Below are positions 6,489 to 10,873 of a DNA stretch of 10,873 nucleotides, in pieces. The notes below the pieces were generated by a model. The model saw only the letters and a program-made list of their open reading frames with translations, made no database searches and was not told the DNA's origin. The DNA comes from JAAFIP01 sp031390175 (lineage in GTDB: Bacteria > Pseudomonadota > Gammaproteobacteria > Burkholderiales > Burkholderiaceae_C): contig JANMTF010000364.1 of NCBI GenBank assembly GCA_031390175.1, positions 1 through 10,873 on the forward strand. The letters run 5' to 3'. Positions within the stretch are counted from its first letter, which is position 1. Each line of letters starts with the position of its first letter. Position numbers and translations under genes: made by a program.

Positions 6489-7966
6489 GCACACCCACCC
6501 ACCCCGCCCGAGAGCTACTAGCCCGCTACACCGCCATCTTCAGCGCCGCCTGGGCCATGCGCCACCAGCTTGCAGGCCCCAAGCGCATGGCCGACGAGCT
6601 GGCCTTTTTGCCAGCCGCCCTGAGCCTGCAAGACACCCCGGTACACCCATCACCCCGCCGCCTGGCCTTTGCTGTGATGGCCCTGTTTGCCATCGCAATC
6701 GCATGGGCCACCCTGGGCCATATCGACATCGTGGCCGTAGCCCAAGGCCGCGTAGTAGTAGGCGAGGGCACCAAGCTCATCCAAAGCCTGGAGCCCGGCG
6801 TGGTGCGCAGCATCTTAGTCAAAGACGGCAGCCGCGTGCAAGCAGGCCAAGCGCTGGTGGAGCTCGATGCCACCTACGCCAGCGCCGACAAAGCGGCAGT
6901 GCAAGAGCAGCAAAAAGCCGCCACCAGCGAAGCCCAGCGGACCCAAGCCATCCTCAAGGCGCTATTAAATACTGAGCTGCTCCCGCAATTATCTATTGGC
7001 CTAGAGGCCAATTTACCTTATAAAACCCCAGCCAAACTCAGCCCAGCAGAAACCGCCGCCCTGCAAGCCCAGCTAGCCGCTGAGTGGGCCGACATCCGCG
7101 CCAAGCTAGGTAAGCTAGCCTCCGAAGTCACCCGCCGCCAGGCCGAGATAGCCACCGTACAACAGCAGGTAGCTAAGCTAAACACCACCGTACCGCTGGC
7201 CATCAAACGCGAGCAAGACTTTGAAAAACTGGCAGACCAAGGCTTTGTAGCCAGCCACACCGGCCAAGACCGCACCCGCGAGCGCATAGAGCTAGAGCGC
7301 GACCTTGCCACCCAGCAAGCCCGCCTGCGCGAAGCAGAGGCTACTTTGGCCGAGACCCACACCACCAAAGCCGCCTACCTGGCCGAAACCCGCCGCCAGC
7401 TAGCCGACCGGCTGGCCACCGCCCAGCTCAAAACCACCCAGCTCACCCAAGACCAAGCCAAAGCCAGCCAGCGCGAGCGCCTTAGCACCCTTACCGCCCC
7501 CGTAGCAGGCACCGTGCAACAGCTGGCTATCCACTCGGTGGGCGGCGTGGTGACCCAGGCCCAGCCCCTTATGGTTATCGTGCCCGACGAAGCCCAGGTA
7601 ACCGCCGAAGTCACCATTGACAACAAAGACATCGGCTTTGTTAACGCCGGCCAAGAAGTCGCCGTCAAGCTGGAAACCTTCGCCTACACCCGCTACGGCA
7701 CCGTACCCGCCAAGGTCAGCCGCGTGAGCGCCGACGCGGTGGTAGACGACAAACGCGCAGCCAACGGGAGCGGCGCAAGCAACAACGCCATCTTCCCCGC
7801 CACCCTCACCCTCAGCCAAGGCAGCATCAACATCGACGGCAAACAGGTGCGCCTCACCCCCGGCATGAACTTGACTGCCGAGATCAAGACCGGGCAGAGA
7901 CGGGTGATTGAATATTTGCTCAGCCCGATACAGCAGGCCGGTAGCGAGAGCCTGAGAGAGCGGTGA
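6485..7966 (+). CDS. HlyD-family type I secretion membrane fusion protein
   Basis: A 493-residue periplasmic adaptor that links the ABC transporter to an outer-membrane TolC-type channel. It has a cytoplasmic N-terminus, one membrane helix (about 60-77, FAVMALFAIAIAWATLG), a first lipoyl-like half (GRVVVGEGTKLIQSLEPG then VVRSILVKDGSRVQAGQ), a long Ala/Gln/Glu-rich coiled coil (about 120-330), the second lipoyl half (LTAPVAGTVQQLAIHSVGG) and the beta-barrel C-terminus ending SPIQQAGSESLRER. The ATG lies within the transporter's stop (ATGA), so translation is probably coupled. Residues about 160-180 come from an in-frame dispersed repeat copy, near the start of the hairpin region. The last 318 bp are duplicated downstream at 8568-8885. 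No TolC gene is seen. Confidence 0.94.
   Translation: MSTPTHPARELLARYTAIFSAAWAMRHQLAGPKRMADELAFLPAALSLQDTPVHPSPRRLAFAVMALFAIAIAWATLGHIDIVAVAQGRVVVGEGTKLIQSLEPGVVRSILVKDGSRVQAGQALVELDATYASADKAAVQEQQKAATSEAQRTQAILKALLNTELLPQLSIGLEANLPYKTPAKLSPAETAALQAQLAAEWADIRAKLGKLASEVTRRQAEIATVQQQVAKLNTTVPLAIKREQDFEKLADQGFVASHTGQDRTRERIELERDLATQQARLREAEATLAETHTTKAAYLAETRRQLADRLATAQLKTTQLTQDQAKASQRERLSTLTAPVAGTVQQLAIHSVGGVVTQAQPLMVIVPDEAQVTAEVTIDNKDIGFVNAGQEVAVKLETFAYTRYGTVPAKVSRVSADAVVDDKRAANGSGASNNAIFPATLTLSQGSINIDGKQVRLTPGMNLTAEIKTGQRRVIEYLLSPIQQAGSESLRER
6961..7025 (+). repeat. Dispersed repeat copy E, in frame inside the hlyD-type gene
   Basis: Reads GCTATTAAAT..., core GAGCTGCTCCCGC, CAATTATCTATTG, the perfect hairpin GGCCT-AG-AGGCC (6998-7009) and the 3' end AATTTACCTTATAAAA. 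It is translated without a stop as residues about 160-180, including a proline, in a region otherwise rich in Ala/Gln/Glu. It is in a different reading frame from copy A. Confidence 0.85.
7649..7966 (+). repeat. 3' end of hlyD-type gene, duplicated unit copy 1
   Basis: Begins GGCCAAGAAG and runs to the stop codon of the complete gene. It aligns without gaps to 8568-8885. Counting by hand, about 28 of 318 bases differ (roughly 91% identity), and 6 of 105 residues differ. Confidence 0.92.
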
Positions 7967-8002
7967 GAGGTCGAATATGACCATCGAAACTCACGCAAAG
8001 GA

Positions 8003-8024
8003 ATACGTCATGAACTATCAAAAC
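8003..8024 (+). pseudogene. Possible orphan gene start cut off by repeat F
   Basis: AAAGGA about 8 bp before ATG 8010 looks like a translation start 43 bp after the hlyD stop, where a secreted substrate gene would be expected. Only about 5 codons (MNYQN) precede dispersed repeat F, after which the sequence belongs to the higBA region. I read it as a decapitated gene; the evidence is only position and the ribosome site. Confidence 0.3.
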
Positions 8025-8071
8025 AGTAGCTGCTCGCGCTATTTTTTATTGAGCTGGCGGCATGTAAAACC
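8014..8071 (+). repeat. Dispersed repeat copy F
   Basis: ACTATC-AAAAC-AGTAGC, then the core TGCTCGCGC, a degenerate middle (TATTTTTTATTGAG), CTGGCGGC and GTAAAACC. It lies at the junction between the end of hlyD and the higBA module. Confidence 0.7.
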
Positions 8072-8093
8072 TGCAACGCTTCGCAGGCTTTAC
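8064..8093 (-). terminator. Hairpin overlapping the higA stop
   Basis: GTAAAACCTGC at 8064-8074 pairs with GCAGGCTTTAC at 8083-8093, one mismatch, with an 8-nt loop. It overlaps the higA stop codon (8090-8092). No clear T-run follows on the minus strand, so it is a weak or factor-dependent terminator, or simply an mRNA 3' end stabiliser. Confidence 0.4.
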
Positions 8094-8377
8094 ACCAACT
8101 GCACCTGCACCCGCTTACCCAGCGCAGCGGCGTACTTGCGCAAAGTTGCCAACGAAGGCGATGGCGTGCCGCTGATGAGTGCCGCCTCCAGTCGCGCCAC
8201 GGCTGGGGCTTTGGTGCCCATGCGCTGGGCCACTTGGGCCTGCGTCAAGCCAGCCTCCCGGCGGGCGGCCAGAATGGCATCCAGCATCGGACCTTCTTCG
8301 CGCTGGAGCCGCTCGTACTCAGCGCGAACAGTAGGGTCGGCCAACGCTTTGGCTTTGAATTGTTCATGTGTCAGCAT
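8090..8377 (-). CDS. higA: HigA-type antitoxin, XRE helix-turn-helix protein
   Basis: A 95-residue protein with an N-terminal helical arm (about 1-38) and an XRE DNA-binding domain: AGLTQAQVAQRMGTKAPAVARLE (split by the turn at about residues 50-56), ending in SLATLRKYAAALGKRVQVQL, as in HigA antitoxins of Gp49-like HigB systems. It would bind its toxin and repress its own promoter. It overlaps the 3' end of the toxin gene by 14 bp, the usual toxin-first order. The antitoxin appears complete, while the toxin is internally deleted, so this is now an orphan repressor-like gene. It lies between the two copies of the hlyD 3' end, opposite to them. Confidence 0.85.
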   Translation of the reverse strand: MLTHEQFKAKALADPTVRAEYERLQREEGPMLDAILAARREAGLTQAQVAQRMGTKAPAVARLEAALISGTPSPSLATLRKYAAALGKRVQVQLV

Positions 8378-8477
8378 CTTTGATTTCCTTCAAACGTTTG
8401 CGGGCCAGCAAGGTTTTTGGCAATGCCAGCACGCGGGTCTGCAGCGCATCATCATAAAAACGGATTTCATACGGCAT
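8364..8477 (-). pseudogene. higB: HigB toxin (Gp49-like) with large internal deletion
   Basis: A 37-residue reading frame in two recognisable parts. Residues 1-26 (MPYEIRFYDDAL, then LALPKTLLAR) match the N-terminus of Gp49-like HigB ribonucleases; residues about 24-36 (LARKRLKEIKDAD) match the C-terminal helix. About 60 middle residues, including the catalytic core, are missing. The junction falls at LAR, a tripeptide that family members as I remember them carry both near the N-terminus and before the C-terminal helix, which suggests in-frame deletion between short direct repeats. The frame and stop are intact, so a mini-peptide could still be made, but it cannot be a working toxin. No clear ribosome site precedes ATG 8477. 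Confidence 0.75.
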
Positions 8478-8484
8478 GGACTAA

Positions 8485-8512
8485 ATGATAACATATTTGT
8501 TAATACAAACAA
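8485..8512 (-). promoter_or_regulatory. Candidate higBA promoter and operator
   Basis: On the minus strand TTGTTT (8507-8512), a 16-bp spacer and TATCAT (8485-8490), only 7 bp before the higB ATG, imply an almost leaderless message. TTTGT-TAAT-ACAAA (8496-8509) is a perfect inverted repeat in the spacer and is a plausible HigA binding site. The block is strikingly AT-rich for this window. Confidence 0.45.
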
Positions 8513-8567
8513 CGCAATTGCCAGCAATGGTGTCATAGGCTGTGCGCAGGCCGATGTGATGCGTTCA

Positions 8568-8885
8568 GGCCAAGAAGCAGCCGCCAAGCTAGAAACCTTC
8601 GCCTACACCCGCTACGGCACCGTACCCGCCAAAGTCAGCCGCGTAAGTGCCGACGCGGTGGTAGACGACAAACGCGCAGCCAACGGCAGCGGCGCAAACA
8701 CCAACGCCATCTTCCCCGCCACCCTTACCCTCAGCCAAAGCAGCATCAATATCGATGGTAAACAGGTGCGCCGCACCCCAGGCATGAACTTGACTGCCGA
8801 GATCAAGACCGGGCAGAGGCGGGTGATTGAATATTTGCTCAGCCCAATTCAGCAGGCGGGTAGCGAGAGTTTGCGGGAGAGATAA
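8568..8885 (+). pseudogene. Second copy of the hlyD 3' end (truncated paralogue)
   Basis: Encodes 105 residues matching the last 105 of the HlyD-type protein with 6 substitutions and no gap. By hand, 25 codons differ: 18 synonymous, 6 non-synonymous and 1 stop (TGA to TAA). Sequence upstream of 8568 has no similarity to hlyD, so the coiled coil, lipoyl and membrane parts are absent. An in-frame ATG at 8559 would allow a small protein, but without a ribosome site I recognise. The long open frame from 7977 is a chance extension through the antisense of higA. The excess of synonymous change says this tail evolved as part of a functional paralogue before truncation. Confidence 0.88.
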
Positions 8886-8896
8886 AAATGCGTACC

Positions 8897-9046
8897 TTAA
8901 GGCACTTGCACCACAGGCCACAGCTTCAGCTTAGCTGCGCGACCAAACAAGCCACCTGTGCGGAACAAACTGCGTGCAGCCTCAAACTGCGCTTTGGGGT
9001 ACCGCGTCAAAAACCGCAGAATGATATTGGTGTCAATGGCAATCAA
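8897..9046 (-). pseudogene. vapC: VapC-like PIN toxin, truncated
   Basis: A 49-residue frame starting at TTG 9046, which overlaps the vapB stop (TTGA). The first about 28 residues, IAIDTNIILRFLT then PKAQFEAARSLF, are the N-terminus of a VapC-type PIN-domain ribonuclease with the first metal-binding aspartate (D5). The remaining tail (RTGGLFGRAAKLKLWPVVQVP, split after LFGR) is unlike the PIN core; it may be the original C-terminus brought close by deletion or unrelated sequence. VapC proteins are normally about 130 residues with four acidic residues, and here most are missing, so the toxin should be dead. It ends 11 bp beyond the hlyD-tail copy on the opposite strand. Confidence 0.68.
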
Positions 9047-9285
9047 CGCACCTGCCCCCACGCCGCGCGCGCACTGGCAGCCACTGCGCTCCAGCGAATG
9101 CGCCTGCCCTTGAGCTGCGGGGCCAGCATGCCAGCAACGTCGTCTACGCTGCGCCGGGCCACAGCCTTTAGAACTGCTTCCCCGTTACGCACCTCCCATT
9201 GCACAGCATCACTGGCCGTAATGTGCAAAGCCGTCAGCACATTGGGCGGGACCGATAAAACCATAGTGTGCTCAGCATTTCGCAT
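9043..9285 (-). CDS. vapB: AbrB/SpoVT-type antitoxin, VapB-like
   Basis: An 80-residue protein whose first half (MVLSVPPNVLTALHI, then DAVQWEVRNGEAVLKAV) has the swapped-hairpin AbrB pattern of antitoxins that bind DNA and neutralise a PIN or PemK toxin. I chose ATG 9285 because AGAGGT lies about 8 bp upstream; ATG 9303 has no such site. The second half (RRSVDDVAGML and following) would carry the toxin-binding region and is less typical at the very C-terminus. The stop overlaps the vapC start, the usual coupling. It is inserted between the truncated hlyD copy and the exoprotein fragment, and its promoter must lie in or next to that fragment. Confidence 0.7.
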   Translation of the reverse strand: MRNAEHTMVLSVPPNVLTALHITASDAVQWEVRNGEAVLKAVARRSVDDVAGMLAPQLKGRRIRWSAVAASARAAWGQVR

Positions 9286-9334
9286 AAATCTACCTCTGGT
9301 CATGAAGATAAATTTCATTGTAAGTGAACCGTTC

Positions 9335-9660
9335 AACAGCCACGACGGCCAGATCAACAGCCAAAACGCCAGCTACACCTGGCTGCGCGTGTGGCGCGAC
9401 CTCAACCAAGACGGCCCTTCGACAAGCTCAGGACAGGGCGTTAGCCAGGCAGGCGAGCTGCAAACATTGAGTCAAGCAGGTATCGCCAGCATCGGGGCGG
9501 CGGGGATGACGACGAATGTCAACCTAGCTGTTCTGACGAACGGCTGCACCGTGGGCAATACACAGATAGCCAGTGGCGGCTTCACGCGCACCAACGGCAG
9601 CACAGGACAGAGCGGGACGGCTGAGTTGACCGGGAGTTATTTGTTGGCGGGGAATAACCG
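9335..9660 (+). pseudogene. Fragment of RTX-like calcium-binding exoprotein
   Basis: About 109 codons in one frame that match the interior of large haemolysin-type secreted proteins: HDGQINSQNA, LRVWRDLNQDG, SQAGELQTLSQAGIASI, then GGFTRTNGSTGQSGTAELTGSYLLAGN. The DxNxDG loops are EF-hand-like calcium sites. The frame has no start of its own, follows a minus-strand antitoxin, and runs into repeat G right after LLAGNN. It corresponds to the part of such proteins that follows the DSNGDG reached at the right edge of the window, so it looks like a piece of a lost paralogue of that gene. An extra 24 bp (PSTSSGQG) interrupts the LNQDG-VSQAGEL calcium loop. The longer frame at 8888-9802 is a chance fusion. 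Confidence 0.8.
9415..9438 (+). repeat. 24-bp in-frame insert (CCTTCGACAAGCTCAGG type)
   Basis: CCTTCGACAAGCTCAGG with flanking bases, read as PSTSSGQG between LNQDG and VSQAGEL. From memory, not checked, this is a widespread small repeat in proteobacterial genomes. Its length keeps the frame but splits the calcium loop of the exoprotein fragment. Confidence 0.65.
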
Positions 9661-9662
9661 GC

Positions 9663-9736
9663 GCTATTTAATCAGTAGCTGCTCCCGCAATATTTTATTG
9701 ATCTGCAGGCCTAAGCGGCGTGAAAATTACCTTACC
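9663..9736 (+). repeat. Dispersed repeat copy G, at the fragment edge
   Basis: GCTATT-TAATC-AGTAGC (9663-9679; a 6-bp stem with one G-T pair), the core TGCTCCCGC, CAATATTTTATTG, a diverged CCTAAGCGGC part and the 3' end AAAATTACCTTACC. It abuts the point where exoprotein similarity stops. Confidence 0.8.
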
Positions 9737-9840
9737 ACTCTAAAAGATCACGTGTTAGGAACGACATGCCGCGCTAGGTATGTGAGAGTACGCACCAACT
9801 AATTCAAACGAATTTGCAGTATTTTTTTAATGGAGCATTT

Positions 9841-10068
9841 ATGGACAACAAAGACAAAGGTAATGCCAATATTGGCATCGGGTTGTGTTTCCTAGTTCTG
9901 GGAATGACGCAGATCGCTTACTCGTCAAGCACTCGTCCCACGGGGCGGTGGTCTTTCGTGCTCGGCCCTTTATTCGATTCTTTTGGCCAGCTAGGCCCGC
10001 CTATGTTCTTTATCATTTTTGGAGTTCTATTTGTTGTTTTTGGCTTATCACTAAGGAGTAGAAAATGA
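9841..10068 (+). CDS. Small two-helix membrane protein, function unknown
   Basis: A 75-residue protein I do not recognise. It has a charged N-terminus (MDNKDKGNAN), a first membrane helix (about 11-28, IGIGLCFLVLGMTQIAY), a polar link with TRPTGRWSF, a second helix (about 52-70, PPMFFIIFGVLFVVFGLSL) and a basic end RSRK. ATG 9841 is supported by GGAG 5 bp upstream. Its TGA overlaps the ATG of the exoprotein (ATGA), so the two are probably translated together. Codon use is AT-richer than in the secretion genes and matches the first part of the exoprotein gene. By position it could be an immunity protein or an accessory factor for the exported protein; neither is shown by the sequence. Confidence 0.75.
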   Translation: MDNKDKGNANIGIGLCFLVLGMTQIAYSSSTRPTGRWSFVLGPLFDSFGQLGPPMFFIIFGVLFVVFGLSLRSRK

Positions 10069-10873
10069 GTTACAAAGTTGTTGTATTTACAAATGGTGGC
10101 GTTGTCGTTGCAGACGGGGCAGTTGCAGCCGCCAATCTCGTCAACTCGGCCCTCAGCGGCGAAGCTGTTGTATTCGTAGTCAGAACGGCTGACAACGCAG
10201 CGCCAGTTGTCGACATCATAAAAAATTCCAACGATCTTGCGCAAGTTACAGCTAACGTAATGGGCGGCAATCTTAGTGCAAACGTGAAAGAAGCTTTTGC
10301 AAGCGCACTTGGCTTGATGGGTGCAACGGTGGCTCTTCCTGCTGGCCCAGCCGCCGCTGTAGCGGCTGACCTAGCGACATCTGAAGCCTTTAAAAATGCT
10401 TACGATGCAGCGTCCGCATGGTCTCGGAATCAGGATTGGAGTAGATTTTTTGATTGGTGGGACAATTTCAATGCCCCAGAACTTCCACCCGCATATCATC
10501 CTTGGGACCTGGATATGTACCGGGTTCCAGGTATGCCAAGCGTCGTCGATCCCACCTGCAACCGCGACTACACCGCCGCCCGAGGCTGGACGCTCCCGCG
10601 CGACCCCTTGGTGCTAGACCTGGACGGCGACGGCATAGAGACCGTGGGCATTAACCCCCTGGCCCCGGTGCTGTTTGACCACGACAACGACGGCGTGCGC
10701 ACAGGTACTGGCTGGATCAAAAGCGACGACGGCTTGCTGGTGCTGGACCGCAATGGCAACGGCACCATCGACGGCGGGGCCGAATTGTTTGGCGACAACA
10801 CCCCCGGCGCAGCAGGCGCACTGGCGGCCAACGGTTTCATCGCCCTGCAAGGCCAAGACAGTAACGGCGACGG
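10065..10873 (+). CDS. Large calcium-binding (RTX/haemolysin-type) exoprotein, 5' part
   Basis: The start of a large gene open to the window edge (269 codons seen). ATG 10065 has AAGGAG 6 bp upstream and overlaps the preceding TGA. There is no N-terminal signal peptide, as expected for a type I substrate with a C-terminal signal. Residues 1 to about 160 are an unrecognised domain (MSYKVVVFTNGGVVVADG), with a hydrophobic Ala/Gly/Pro-rich stretch at about 80-105 and a Trp-rich segment (WSRNQDWSRFFDWWDNF). From residue 182 the pattern of giant haemolysin-type proteins begins: LVLDLDGDGIET, FDHDNDGVRTGTGW, LVLDRNGNGTIDGGAELFGD, ANGFIAL, DSNGDG. Base composition and codon use change sharply near 10540, from AT-rich to the GC-rich style of the rest. 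It is a plausible substrate of the transporter at 4152-7966. Confidence 0.85.
   Translation, partial: MSYKVVVFTNGGVVVADGAVAAANLVNSALSGEAVVFVVRTADNAAPVVDIIKNSNDLAQVTANVMGGNLSANVKEAFASALGLMGATVALPAGPAAAVAADLATSEAFKNAYDAASAWSRNQDWSRFFDWWDNFNAPELPPAYHPWDLDMYRVPGMPSVVDPTCNRDYTAARGWTLPRDPLVLDLDGDGIETVGINPLAPVLFDHDNDGVRTGTGWIKSDDGLLVLDRNGNGTIDGGAELFGDNTPGAAGALAANGFIALQGQDSNGD

Noticed and set aside
7977..8885. 302-residue open frame on the plus strand
   Set aside because: It is a chance fusion of repeat F, the antisense of higA/higB and the hlyD tail copy; only its last 105 codons resemble a protein on this strand.
511..9736. CRISPR array
   Set aside because: The seven repeat copies are kilobases apart, in both orientations, without regular spacers.
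8888..9802. 304-residue open frame on the plus strand
   Set aside because: The first half is antisense to vapBC; only 9335-9660 resembles an exoprotein, and the end is repeat G.
9801..9828. Terminator (AATTC-AAAC-GAATT followed by T-run)
   Set aside because: The stem is 5 bp, mostly A-T, and 7 nt separate it from the T-run; more likely AT-rich upstream sequence of the small membrane-protein gene.

Overview
The window is about 10.9 kb of fairly GC-rich, CTG/GCC/GAC-rich DNA. The protein families and a dispersed small repeat suggest a betaproteobacterium, most likely Comamonadaceae (Rhodoferax-like); the genus is inference. The left third is ordinary metabolism: the 3' end of ctaB (haem O synthase), a SCO copper chaperone in the same operon, an FAD-dependent aromatic monooxygenase, and a convergent kynA (tryptophan 2,3-dioxygenase).

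The centre (4152-7966) is a type I secretion pair: an HlyB-type ABC transporter and an HlyD-type membrane fusion protein joined by an ATGA stop/start overlap. No TolC gene is present. To the right (7649-9736) is a rearranged zone: a second, about 91% identical copy of the last 318 bp of hlyD, two minus-strand toxin-antitoxin modules (higBA, vapBC) whose toxin genes are both truncated or internally deleted while the antitoxins stay open, and a fragment of an RTX-like exoprotein with a 24-bp in-frame insertion. The window ends in a low-GC small membrane-protein gene overlapping (ATGA) the start of a large calcium-binding exoprotein gene, a probable substrate of the secretion pair. That last gene is open to the window edge.

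Two non-coding systems stand out. (1) Seven copies of a 45-75 bp structured repeat lie at 511, 1117, 2822 (reverse), 3902, 6961, 8014 and 9663. Copies have entered genes: one encodes most of the lipoprotein signal peptide of the SCO protein, one supplies the only reasonable start codon of the monooxygenase, and one lies in frame inside HlyD. (2) Between the monooxygenase and kynA are two long hairpins in inverted orientation with unrelated stems (18 and 22 bp) but the same 22-nt loop core. This constant-loop, variable-stem element matches nothing I recognise and is the best candidate for something undescribed.
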